Assembly: GCA_029555415.1 (NCBI GenBank)
Contig: JAKPSI010000037.1
Span: 62,001 to 126,000 of the forward strand
Origin: Bacteroidota bacterium
GTDB taxonomy: Bacteria > Bacteroidota > Bacteroidia > Chitinophagales > Chitinophagaceae
Length of the DNA stretch: 64,000 bases
Reading direction: 5' to 3'
Shown here: one piece after another, positions 34,479-43,195 of the stretch
Position numbering within the stretch: the first letter of the stretch is position 1
How the letters are laid out: each line of letters starts with the position of its first letter
Position numbers and translations under genes: made by a program
The notes under the pieces: model-generated
Seen by the model: only the letters and a program-made list of their open reading frames with translations
What the model was told of the DNA's origin: nothing
Databases searched by the model: none

Positions 34479-34572
34479 TTTTTACAAAACATTCACAGCA
34501 CTCCAGATCAACTCAACAAACATAAATCGGAACTTTCATCGCCAACCTTCTCCAATCATTCAAGCTCCGTTT

Positions 34573-35178
34573 ATGCGAACCCTTTTTACACTTCTGATCC
34601 TCTCAACAATTTTCTTTTCCTGCCACAACGATCATCGTGAGCCTCAACCCACGCCGGATACACCGAAAGCGCTTCAACCCGCTCATTCCACAAGCAGCAG
34701 CCTCAGCAAACGTTATGAAAGCAGTGACCTTGTCAATGAACTGTATGCAGAACTCGCCGCCAAAGACCCTGCATTGAAAGAACTGGAAAAACAGATCGAT
34801 GATTTTTACGGATCTGATGCAGACTCACTGGCCGACTTCAGCAGCTTCGACCAGCGCAACAATGATTACTACAATACCACGACTGGTCACTACCGCCTGG
34901 TGCAGGATTCCTCCATCCGCCAGCGTATGACCGCACTGATCAGCGCCAGCCAGTCCGAATACAATAAACGCATCCTGGTCTTCAAAGCACTCATCACTCA
35001 GATCGGCCAGAAAAAAACGAACCTGAACGATCTGCACGAACTCCTGAAGATCGTCAAAACACTTCCTGCCATCAATAAATATCAACTGGATAATGAACCT
35101 TCATCCAAACCAGCTGAACAGGTGTTACAGGAATTGAATAAAATCGTGCTTAAAACTGAGGCGATCGTGAATAAGTAA
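34573..35178 (+). CDS. Lipoprotein with helical mature domain
   Basis: A 201-residue protein starting MRTLFTLLILSTIFFSC, so Cys17 is the expected lipidation site. After a Pro/Ser-rich linker (about residues 22-48) it is highly helical and charged (DLVNELYAELAAKDPALKELEKQIDDF, KTNLNDLHELLKIVKT). No family is recognised. The ATG at 34573 is chosen over an 80-codon longer frame because it starts the lipoprotein leader and the longer frame runs through repeat tracts. Confidence 0.7.
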   Translation: MRTLFTLLILSTIFFSCHNDHREPQPTPDTPKALQPAHSTSSSLSKRYESSDLVNELYAELAAKDPALKELEKQIDDFYGSDADSLADFSSFDQRNNDYYNTTTGHYRLVQDSSIRQRMTALISASQSEYNKRILVFKALITQIGQKKTNLNDLHELLKIVKTLPAINKYQLDNEPSSKPAEQVLQELNKIVLKTEAIVNK

Positions 35179-35181
35179 TAG

Positions 35182-35290
35182 GTATGAGATGAAAGATAAT
35201 AGGTTATAGGTAATAGGTAATAGTTTATGCATAGTAAGCTTCTTTGTACCCCCTTGCAGCTTATAGCTTGTAGCTTGCAGCTTGCTTCTT
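35182..35290. repeat. GGTAATAGG and GCAGCTTGTAGC word tracts
   Basis: AGGTTATAGGTAATAGG words (35200-35224) and GCAGCTTATAGCTTGTAGC words (35257-35285) fill the spacer between the lipoprotein and the sortilin-type gene. They are reverse complements of the tracts at 34445-34470 and 34380-34403, so the gene 34573-35178 is flanked by inverted tracts. Confidence 0.6.
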
Positions 35291-35321
35291 TCTCCCTACC
35301 TTAGGAACATATTCATCTACA

Positions 35322-38300
35322 ATGAAAAAACTCCTGCTTCCCCTCCTGCTCCTCTGCAGCCTCATCACCCTTGCTCAAACCCCCACCGCCAGTCAGTACA
35401 ATAGTATGCAATGGCGCATGATCGGGCCATACCGGGGTGGCCGGACCGTAGGCGCAGTGGGCGTTCCACAGCAACCCAACGTATTTTATATCGGCGTCAA
35501 TAACGGCGGTGTCTGGAAAACGACCGATTACGGCCGTACCTGGTTCCCCATCTTCGACGACCAGCCCACCGGCTCCATCGGTGATGTAGCCGTGGCCCCC
35601 TCCGATCCCAATGTGGTGTATGTCGGTTGTGGCGAAGGACTGCAACGCCCCGACCTATCCGTCGGTAATGGCATGTACCGCTCTTCCGATGCCGGTAAAA
35701 CATGGACCCACCTCGGTCTCGATGATGTACAACAGATCGGTGGCCTCGCCGTTGACCCCACCAACCCCGACCGCATTTTTGTCGCGGGACTCGGTCACCC
35801 CTACGGACCCAACACCGAACGCGGTGTGTACCGCAGTACCAACGGCGGCAAGACCTGGGAAAAAGTATTATATAAAGATGAGAACACCGGCGCTGTTCAG
35901 GTAGCCATCGATCCGAAAGACCCGAACATCGTATATGCGGATATGTGGGCAGGCAGACAAGGACCCTGGGAAAATGGCGCGTGGAACGGACCTGAAAGCG
36001 GTCTCTATAAATCGACCGACGGTGGTACCACCTGGAAAAAACTCACGAACGGATTACCTACACCAAAGGAAGGACTGGGCCGTATCGGCTTCTGCATCGC
36101 ACCTTCCAATACGAACCGTTTATATGCGACAGTGGATGCCGGCCAACCCGGCGGACTCTACCGCAGTGATGACGGCGGCGAATCCTGGAAAAGAATGGTA
36201 TCTGATAACCGCTACTGGGGCCGCGCGGCCGACTTCGCCGAAGTGCGCACCGATCCAAAGAACGCGGACATCGTATACACTGCGAATGTCGTGACCTGGA
36301 AAAGCACCGATGGTGGCAGCACCTGGAAATCATTCCGTGGCGCACCCGGAGGGGATGACTATCACCGCATCTGGATCAATCCCAACGACTCGAAGATCAT
36401 ACTCATCGCCAGTGACCAGGGCGCGATCATCACCGTCAATGGTGGTGAAACTTTCTCTTCCTGGTACAACCAACCTACCGCGCAGTTCTATCATGTGAGT
36501 ACCGATAATGCTTTCCCATATAACGTTTACGGCGGTCAACAGGAAAGCGGTTCCGCCGGCGTGGCATCAAGAGGTAATGATGGTGCGGTCACGTACCGCG
36601 ACTGGCATCCGGTCGGCGCAGAAGAATATGCATATGTTGCTGCCGATCCGCTCGACCCCAGCATCATTTATGGTGGCAAGATCAGCCGATATGATAAACG
36701 CACCGGACAAACACAGAACATCGCGCCGGAACCCGGACGTGGCGGCAAATACCGATTCATCCGAACTGCTCCGGTATTGTTCAGTCCGGTCGATAATAAA
36801 ACACTGTACTACGCCGGTAATGTCATCTTCAAAACACTCAATGGCGGACAAAGCTGGGACGTGATCAGTCCTGACCTCACCCGCGAAAGCTGGGATGTGC
36901 CCGCCAGTGTGGGCATCTACACCACTAAAGAACTCAGCACCATGCCACGCCGTGGTGTGATCTATACCATCGCACCTTCCCTGAAGAACATCAACACCAT
37001 CTGGTGCGGCACCGATGACGGTCTCATTCATATCACCCGTGACGGCGGTAAAAGCTGGAAGAACATCACACCGGAAGGCGTTACTTCCTGGAGCAAAGTA
37101 TCGTTGATGGATGCTGGTCATTTCGATGATAACACAGTGTATGCAGCGGTCAATCGTATCCGTTGCGATGATATGCATCCGCATATTTACCGCACACATG
37201 ATGGTGGAAAGACATGGAAAGAGATCGTGAATGGTCTGCCTGATGATCCCATCAATGTAGTGCGTGAAGATCCGCAGCAAAAAGGACTGCTCTTCGCCGG
37301 CAGTGAACGTTTCGTTTATGTTTCCTTTGATGATGGTGACCACTGGCAATCACTCCGCCTCAACATGCCCGCTACTTCCATCCGCGATCTCGTGATCAAA
37401 GATGATGATGTGGTGATCGGAACACATGGCCGCGGTTTCTGGATCCTCGACAATATCACATCGCTTAGGCAACTCGCTGCCAGCAAGGATCTCAGCGCCT
37501 CCGTCATTTTATACAAACCACAAAGTGCTTACCGCATCCGCTGGAGCATGTACACTGATACACCGGTACCGCAGGAAGAATCTGCAGGACAGAATCCACC
37601 CGACGGCGCTATGATCGATTATTATCTCGCTAATGGCAGCGGCGGAGAAGTACGTCTGGAGATCTCCATTAAGAATGGAGGACTCGTTCGATCCTTCTCC
37701 AGTAACGACAAGCCTTACCCCATTCCGGAAAACCTGAACATCCCTGAATACTGGATCCGCCCGCAACAAATACTTTCGGGAACAGCAGGGTCACACCGTT
37801 TTTTGTGGGACATGAAATATCCGCCGCTCGATATCCCTGCATCATACCCCATCGGCGCGAATTACAGGAACACAGCCCCTGATCAAACCGCACCATGGGT
37901 TTTGCCAGGCGAATACGAGGCGAAACTGATCGTTGACGGAAGAACCTACACCCAGACTTTCACGATCAAAATGGATCCCCGCGTAAAAATTTCCGCAGCA
38001 GATCTGCAAAAGCAATACGATATCGGTCTGGAAGCATACGCAGGTCGTATCAGCTGCATGAACGCGCAACGTAAGATCACTGAATTCAGAAATCTCATTA
38101 AAGCAAAACTGAACGGTGCTGATGCGGCTACTACCGAAAAACTGAATATGCTGGATAAAGAAGCCGCTTCGATCATGAATGGGAAACCGGGCTCGAATGA
38201 TCCTTCTTTTGGCAGACTGAATGGCGTATTCGCAACGGTATTCAATATCGTACAGGATGCGGAAAGACCCGTCACAGTCCAGGTCAAAGCCACACATGAA

Positions 38301-38363
38301 GATGCGAAGATCCAGCTGGGCAAACTTCAGACGCAGTGGCTGAAACTAAGATCTGCCCTTTAG
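35322..38363 (+). CDS. Exported sortilin/BNR-repeat beta-propeller protein
   Basis: A 1013-residue protein with a signal peptide (MKKLLLPLLLLCSLITLAQ). At least ten Asp-box/BNR-like repeats follow between about residues 45 and 700, for example GGVWKTTDYGRTWF, GMYRSSDAGKTWTHL, GLYKSTDGGTTWKKL and GLIHITRDGGKSWKN. The C-terminal ~300 residues form a separate domain with EYEAKLIVDGRTYTQTF and a helical end. Such VPS10/sortilin-type proteins are often annotated as glycosyl hydrolases, but no catalytic residues can be assigned, and a binding role is as likely. It is a monocistronic gene. Confidence 0.85.
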   Translation: MKKLLLPLLLLCSLITLAQTPTASQYNSMQWRMIGPYRGGRTVGAVGVPQQPNVFYIGVNNGGVWKTTDYGRTWFPIFDDQPTGSIGDVAVAPSDPNVVYVGCGEGLQRPDLSVGNGMYRSSDAGKTWTHLGLDDVQQIGGLAVDPTNPDRIFVAGLGHPYGPNTERGVYRSTNGGKTWEKVLYKDENTGAVQVAIDPKDPNIVYADMWAGRQGPWENGAWNGPESGLYKSTDGGTTWKKLTNGLPTPKEGLGRIGFCIAPSNTNRLYATVDAGQPGGLYRSDDGGESWKRMVSDNRYWGRAADFAEVRTDPKNADIVYTANVVTWKSTDGGSTWKSFRGAPGGDDYHRIWINPNDSKIILIASDQGAIITVNGGETFSSWYNQPTAQFYHVSTDNAFPYNVYGGQQESGSAGVASRGNDGAVTYRDWHPVGAEEYAYVAADPLDPSIIYGGKISRYDKRTGQTQNIAPEPGRGGKYRFIRTAPVLFSPVDNKTLYYAGNVIFKTLNGGQSWDVISPDLTRESWDVPASVGIYTTKELSTMPRRGVIYTIAPSLKNINTIWCGTDDGLIHITRDGGKSWKNITPEGVTSWSKVSLMDAGHFDDNTVYAAVNRIRCDDMHPHIYRTHDGGKTWKEIVNGLPDDPINVVREDPQQKGLLFAGSERFVYVSFDDGDHWQSLRLNMPATSIRDLVIKDDDVVIGTHGRGFWILDNITSLRQLAASKDLSASVILYKPQSAYRIRWSMYTDTPVPQEESAGQNPPDGAMIDYYLANGSGGEVRLEISIKNGGLVRSFSSNDKPYPIPENLNIPEYWIRPQQILSGTAGSHRFLWDMKYPPLDIPASYPIGANYRNTAPDQTAPWVLPGEYEAKLIVDGRTYTQTFTIKMDPRVKISAADLQKQYDIGLEAYAGRISCMNAQRKITEFRNLIKAKLNGADAATTEKLNMLDKEAASIMNGKPGSNDPSFGRLNGVFATVFNIVQDAERPVTVQVKATHEDAKIQLGKLQTQWLKLRSAL

Positions 38364-38418
38364 GTAACTTACCGGAGGCTTCTTTAACAAAACTGTGATA
38401 AACAGGCACTTAAAGCCC

Positions 38419-38449
38419 TTTGGCCTTAGCGCTTAATTGATTACCTTTG
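38419..38449 (+). promoter_or_regulatory. Bacteroidota-type promoter
   Basis: TTTG (38419-38422), a 19-base spacer and TACCTTTG (38442-38449) fit the TTTG-N19-TAnnTTTG pattern. The ATG of the alpha-oxoamine synthase follows 25 bases later. Confidence 0.7.
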
Positions 38450-38473
38450 CGGCAATTTTAAACACTGAACAGC

Positions 38474-39733
38474 ATGGCAGATATTTTTGAAAAATTACTG
38501 AAGAATGCCGGCCCCCTTGGCCAGCACCGCGAAAGAGCACACGGTTATTTTGCCTTCCCCAAACTGGAAGGTGAGATCAGCAGCCGCATGAAATTCCGCG
38601 GAAAGGACATGATCGTTTGGAGTCTGAACAATTACCTCGGACTCGCCAATCACCCTGAAGTACGTAAAGCTGACGCCGAAGGCGCCACCGCTTACGGTCT
38701 GGCCTACCCCATGGGTGCAAGGATGATGAGTGGTAACAGTAATCTGCATGAACAACTGGAAGCTGAACTCGCTGCCTTTGAAAATAAAGAAGACGCCGCC
38801 CTGCTCAACTACGGTTATCAGGGAATGGTAAGCATCATTGATGTGCTCTGCAGTCGTCACGATATCATCGTGTACGATGCCGAAAGCCACGCTTGTATCA
38901 TCGATGGCGTTCGCCTGCATCCGGGCCACCGTTATGTTTTCAAACATAACGACCTGGAAGATTGCGAAAAACAACTGCAGCGCGCTACTGCACTGATCGA
39001 AAAACAAAAAGCCGGTGGTATCCTCGTGATCACGGAAGGTGTATTCGGTATGGCGGGTGATCAGGGTAAACTGAAAGAGATCGCAGCACTGAAGGGTAAA
39101 TATGATTTCCGCCTGCTGGTGGACGATGCGCACGGATTCGGTACGCTTGGCAAGACCGGTGCCGGTGCGGGTGAAGAACAGGGATGTCAGAACGATATCG
39201 ATCTGTACTTCTCCACTTTCGCAAAATCCATGGCTTCCATCGGTGCCTTCGTTGCCGGTGACAAGAAGATCATCGATTATATCCGCTACAACATCCGCAG
39301 CCAGATCTTCGCGAAAAGTCTGCCGATGCCGCTGGTGATCGGTAACCTCAAACGTCTGGAACTGCTCCGCAATCATCGTGAACTGAAGGATAAATTATGG
39401 GAGAACGCCCTCAAACTGCAGGCAGGTCTGAAAGAACGCGGATTCGATATCGGCAAAACGGATTCTGTGGTAACACCCGTTTACATGAAAGGTGATGTGC
39501 CTGAAGCAACCGCCATGGTAATGGACCTGCGTGAGAACTACGGCATCTTCGCCTCTATCGTGGTGTATCCCGTGATCCCGAAAGGACATATCATCTATCG
39601 CCTCATCCCTTCCGCTATTCATACTGATGAGGATATCCAGCTGACCCTGGAAGCATTCTCAGCCACCAAGAAAAAACTGGATGCAGGAGAATACAAAGTG
39701 GATGCGGTTCCCGATATGGCCGAAACGAAATAA
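38474..39733 (+). CDS. Serine palmitoyltransferase-like alpha-oxoamine synthase
   Basis: A 419-residue PLP-dependent enzyme of the alpha-oxoamine synthase family (serine palmitoyltransferase, AONS, KBL). Conserved blocks are WSLNNYLGLANHPEV, MGARMMSGNSNLHEQLE, YDAESHACIIDG, LLVDDAHGFGTLG and STFAKSMASIGAFVAG with the PLP-binding Lys251. In Bacteroidota such proteins condense an amino acid with acyl-CoA; sphingolipid synthesis from serine and palmitoyl-CoA is the likely role, but a KBL- or AONS-type substrate is not excluded. It has a clear promoter and terminator of its own. Confidence 0.85.
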   Translation: MADIFEKLLKNAGPLGQHRERAHGYFAFPKLEGEISSRMKFRGKDMIVWSLNNYLGLANHPEVRKADAEGATAYGLAYPMGARMMSGNSNLHEQLEAELAAFENKEDAALLNYGYQGMVSIIDVLCSRHDIIVYDAESHACIIDGVRLHPGHRYVFKHNDLEDCEKQLQRATALIEKQKAGGILVITEGVFGMAGDQGKLKEIAALKGKYDFRLLVDDAHGFGTLGKTGAGAGEEQGCQNDIDLYFSTFAKSMASIGAFVAGDKKIIDYIRYNIRSQIFAKSLPMPLVIGNLKRLELLRNHRELKDKLWENALKLQAGLKERGFDIGKTDSVVTPVYMKGDVPEATAMVMDLRENYGIFASIVVYPVIPKGHIIYRLIPSAIHTDEDIQLTLEAFSATKKKLDAGEYKVDAVPDMAETK

Positions 39734-39752
39734 AAGAACCAACAATAAGATC

Positions 39753-39796
39753 AACCCCGACTTCAGGCGAAACGGCCGGAACGTCGGGGTTTTTTA
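39753..39796 (+). terminator. Rho-independent terminator
   Basis: CCCCGAC and GTCGGGG pair around an inner loop and are followed by TTTTTT. The hairpin starts 20 bases after the synthase stop. Confidence 0.85.
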
Positions 39797-39858
39797 TCGG
39801 ATTTACATGACCGGCAGCGGGTTTCAGCCGGCTTTCACCTACTTTTAAGGCTTCAAAA

Positions 39859-42036
39859 ATGATCCATATGCGCAGAATATTATTCCTCCTGTTTTTACTG
39901 CCGCTTTTCGCGACCGCACAGAAAAAACAGATCACCCTGGAAGACATTTATAAAAAAGGAACCTTCCGTGGTGAGTTCATTCCCGGTTTCAGTTCGGAAG
40001 GCATCGACAGCCTGGTGAAACCAGCGGATGTAAAAGATGAAAATGGCAAACAACTCAATATAGGCGACTTCATCCTGAGCCCCGACAAGAAGAATGTCCT
40101 CATCGCGGCCGGACGTGAATTCATATACCGCCGTTCTTCCAAAGAATATGTGTACCTGCATAATATCGCTGACAAGTCCACCAAAAAACTGGATACCGTC
40201 AAGCTCATGCACCCGAGCTTCTCCCCCGATGGCAGCAAAGTGGCCTTCGTGAAAGCGAACAATCTGTATGTGTACGACCTGAAGACCGGTACGACCAAAG
40301 CCGTAACAACGGATGGCAAATGGAATCATATCATCAATGGGAACTGCGACTGGGTATATGAAGAAGAATTCGAATTCACACAGGCATACGACTGGAGCCC
40401 CAAAGGCAACTTCATCGCGTATTACAAATTCGATGAAACAGATGTGAAGGAATATGAATTCACCCAGTTCGATAACGCGCACAACAATCAGTACAGCTAT
40501 AAATACCCCAAAGCAGGCGATAATAATTCCAAAGTGGAGATCCACATCTATGATGTGAATGGCGGTAAAGATGTGAAAGCACAATATGAGACCGGTGATA
40601 TCTATATCCCCCGCATCAAATGGACGAAGGATGATAACAACCTGGTCGTGTACTGGCTGAACCGTCATCAGGACGACCTGAAGTTACTGCTCACCAACGC
40701 GCAAACCGGCGCTGCCAGCACCTTGTATGAGGAGAAGAACAAGTACTTCGTGGAGATCAACGACGACTGGTGGTACCTGAAAGATGGCAAGAACTTCCTG
40801 TTCACCAGTGAAATGAGCGGATACCGTCAGTTATACCTGTACGGGCTTGATGGAAAGACCAAACTGCAGGTCACCAAAGGCAATTATGAAGTAACGGAAG
40901 TGAATGGTGTGGACGAAACCAATAAGCTCATTTATTATACCGCGGCCTATCCCCGTCCGATGGACCGTAATTTATTCGTGACCGATTTTGCCGGCAAGAA
41001 GAACTGGCAATTGACACAGGGCGAAGCCTGGCACCGGGTGGAACTGAATGACAACTTCACACAGTTCCAGGATTACAAATCGGACCTGAACACGCCCCAA
41101 TCCGTGACACTGAACAATATCGTGATCACAAAGAAAAAGGATGTAACGGCTTCCCTGGTGAAATCACTGGGCGATAACAGCAAGCTGAGAACAAAACTGG
41201 ATGAGTACGCGGTCGGTAAAGCCGAATTCATCCGCGTTCCCAACAGCAAAGGAGATACACTCAATGGCTGGATGCTGAAACCAACGGATTTTGACCCCGC
41301 GAAGAAATATCCCGTCCTGTTCTGCAATTACGGCGGCCCCGGCTCACAGCAAGTGGCCAACCGTTTTGGCGCGGTGAGCATGTGGCATCAGCTGCTGGCT
41401 GAAAAAGGATTCATCGTTGTTTCGGTCGATAATACCGGTACCGGTTTCCGCGGAGAAGAATTCAAGAAGAAGACCTATCTGCAACTTGGTAAGTTCGAGA
41501 TCGAAGACCAGATCGACGCGGCCAAATACCTGAGCAAACTGTCTTATGTGGATCCTTCCAATATCGGTCACTGGGGCTGGAGCTTCGGTGGCTTCATGAG
41601 TTCACTCGCTATCACCAAAGGATCGGATGTGTTCAGTGCGGCCATTGCCGTTGCACCGGTGACCAACTGGCGTTACTATGATAACATCTATACAGAAAGA
41701 TATATGCGCACGCCACAGGAGAACGCGAAGGGTTATGATGACAATTCACCCATCAACTTCACCGACCGGATCAAAGGCAAATACCTGCTGATCCATGGCA
41801 CGGCGGATGACAATGTGCATTTTCAGAACAGTGTGCAAATGGTGAAAGCGCTGGTGAAAAGCAATATCGATTTTGAGAGCGCTTATTATCCTGATAAGAA
41901 CCACGGGATCTCCGGCGGACTGGATAACACTACTTTTCATCTCTGGAGTAAGATGACCAACTGGATCCTGACCAATATGGGTAACAGCAATACGGCTACC
42001 CCTGCGGCGACCAGTACCAAGCCCAAACCTTTTTAA
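39859..42036 (+). CDS. S9B dipeptidyl-peptidase IV-like protease
   Basis: A 725-residue exported peptidase with a signal peptide (RRILFLLFLLPLFATAQ), an N-terminal beta-propeller and a C-terminal alpha/beta-hydrolase domain. The glutamates of YEEEFEF (Glu168-170) match the motif that holds the substrate N-terminus in DPP4. The catalytic triad is Ser575 in GWSFGGFM, Asp in GTADDNVH (650 or 651) and His682 in DKNHGIS. It would cut X-Pro or X-Ala dipeptides from peptides in the periplasm. Either of two close ATGs could be used; the first has AAGG 8 bases upstream. Confidence 0.92.
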   Translation: MIHMRRILFLLFLLPLFATAQKKQITLEDIYKKGTFRGEFIPGFSSEGIDSLVKPADVKDENGKQLNIGDFILSPDKKNVLIAAGREFIYRRSSKEYVYLHNIADKSTKKLDTVKLMHPSFSPDGSKVAFVKANNLYVYDLKTGTTKAVTTDGKWNHIINGNCDWVYEEEFEFTQAYDWSPKGNFIAYYKFDETDVKEYEFTQFDNAHNNQYSYKYPKAGDNNSKVEIHIYDVNGGKDVKAQYETGDIYIPRIKWTKDDNNLVVYWLNRHQDDLKLLLTNAQTGAASTLYEEKNKYFVEINDDWWYLKDGKNFLFTSEMSGYRQLYLYGLDGKTKLQVTKGNYEVTEVNGVDETNKLIYYTAAYPRPMDRNLFVTDFAGKKNWQLTQGEAWHRVELNDNFTQFQDYKSDLNTPQSVTLNNIVITKKKDVTASLVKSLGDNSKLRTKLDEYAVGKAEFIRVPNSKGDTLNGWMLKPTDFDPAKKYPVLFCNYGGPGSQQVANRFGAVSMWHQLLAEKGFIVVSVDNTGTGFRGEEFKKKTYLQLGKFEIEDQIDAAKYLSKLSYVDPSNIGHWGWSFGGFMSSLAITKGSDVFSAAIAVAPVTNWRYYDNIYTERYMRTPQENAKGYDDNSPINFTDRIKGKYLLIHGTADDNVHFQNSVQMVKALVKSNIDFESAYYPDKNHGISGGLDNTTFHLWSKMTNWILTNMGNSNTATPAATSTKPKPF

Positions 42037-42061
42037 GCGGTAAAAGAAGAAAACCCGCTGG

Positions 42062-42098
42062 CGGGGATCAGGGTGAAAACCCGGTCCCCGTTTTTTTT
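42062..42098 (+). terminator. Rho-independent terminator
   Basis: CGGGGA...GGGT-GAAA-ACCC...TCCCCG forms an interrupted stem followed by eight T residues, 25 bases after the S9 peptidase stop. Confidence 0.85.
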
Positions 42099-42467
42099 CC
42101 CGGCGATGAATGCCGGGACAGGCCCGTGATGAATGCCGGGGTAAAACTCGTCGTAAGGAGACGGAACGTTGAAACTAACTCAGGGGATAAATTCAGACCG
42201 ATGTGCCGGGGGAATCCCGACCGAAGCGTCGGGGGCCCTAATCAAAAACCATTAACCATTAAACCTTATCCTATGAAAATTCATTGCTAATATCGTTATT
42301 AAATTATTAAGCGCAAGCGGTTTAAACTAGAAATTTGGGCTTATTAGGGAAAATATGTACCAAAAACACGATTTTTTGACATAGGTCAATAGCAGCAGGG
42401 TAAAGTCAATCGTTTGCATAAATTCAGCTAACTTAAAACCTTTTACCGGTGACCCGGTTATGATACC
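42099..42467. other. Structured spacer without gene
   Basis: After the terminator there are further hairpins: CCCGGC-GATGAAT-GCCGGG (42099-42117) and CCCGAC-CGAAGC-GTCGGG (42218-42235). Between them lies a GC-rich stretch of about 100 bases with AAGGAGACGG and AACTCAGGGG. From about 42240 to 42467 the DNA turns AT-rich and contains no hairpin or ORF of note, and it should carry the ubiX promoter. I cannot match the structured part to a known riboswitch or small RNA. Confidence 0.4.
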
Positions 42468-43025
42468 ATGAGAAAGATCCTGATCTCGATTACAGGTGCA
42501 AGTGGCTCGGTGTATGCCGCCGGACTGATGCATAAACTGGCAGCCATTCCTGAGCAATGGAATGAGGTGTCGGTCGTGATGTCGGCCAATGCCCGGGAGG
42601 TATGGAAAACAGAATTGGGAGATGAATCTTACCGCGACTTCCCCTTCCGTTATTTTGAAAGTATGGACTTCAACGCCCCTTTCGCATCCGGATCCGGGCG
42701 TTATGATACGATGATCGTGATCCCCTGTTCGATGGGTACATTAGGCCGTATTGCCGGTGGCATTTCAAATGACCTGGTAACAAGAGCGGCTGATGTGGTT
42801 TTGAAAGAAAGAAGGAAACTGATCTGTGTGGTCCGGGAAACACCTTATAATCTCATTCATATCCGCAATATGGAGACCGTCACACTTGCTGGCGGCATCA
42901 TTTGTCCTGCCACACCCTCTTTTTACAGTAAGCCTGCTACGATCGAAGAAGTAGCCGCAACGGTCGTCGACCGCGTACTGGACCTCGCGGGATTCGATAT
43001 CAGCACCTATCGCTGGGGTAAATAA
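42468..43025 (+). CDS. ubiX: UbiX-type flavin prenyltransferase
   Basis: A 185-residue flavoprotein of the UbiX/Pad1 family, which attaches dimethylallyl phosphate to FMN to make the prenylated flavin cofactor of UbiD decarboxylases. The blocks ISITGASGSVYAAGLM, VIPCSMGTLGRIAGGISNDLVTRAADV, ERRKLICVVRETP and PATPSFYSKP are all typical. No ubiD gene is in the window. The ATG at 42468 follows an AT-rich leader. Confidence 0.92.
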   Translation: MRKILISITGASGSVYAAGLMHKLAAIPEQWNEVSVVMSANAREVWKTELGDESYRDFPFRYFESMDFNAPFASGSGRYDTMIVIPCSMGTLGRIAGGISNDLVTRAADVVLKERRKLICVVRETPYNLIHIRNMETVTLAGGIICPATPSFYSKPATIEEVAATVVDRVLDLAGFDISTYRWGK

Positions 43026-43195
43026 CAAGAGGCCCCTTTCGGAAGCCCCCTGTAGTACACAAAACACCACGCTTTTGAATGACAGGTCAACTGCGAAGTC
43101 CCTGTCAGTGTGGAAAGTTATTTTGCCATACCTGGAAAGGGGTGGCGTACTGTCCTCAATCGGAAGACAGGCCGCACAGGTTGCTTCCCGTACTT

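Noticed and set aside
34333-34572. N-terminal extension of the lipoprotein at 34573
   Set aside because: It overlaps the GNAT gene and word tracts and would hide the lipoprotein leader.
36567-37349. Minus-strand frame of 260 codons opposite the sortilin-type gene
   Set aside because: Shadow of the BNR repeats on the other strand; its sequence has no known domain.
38495-39376. Long minus-strand open frame of 293 codons opposite the alpha-oxoamine synthase
   Set aside because: It lies wholly within a well-conserved gene and its composition is that of an antisense frame; no domain is recognisable.
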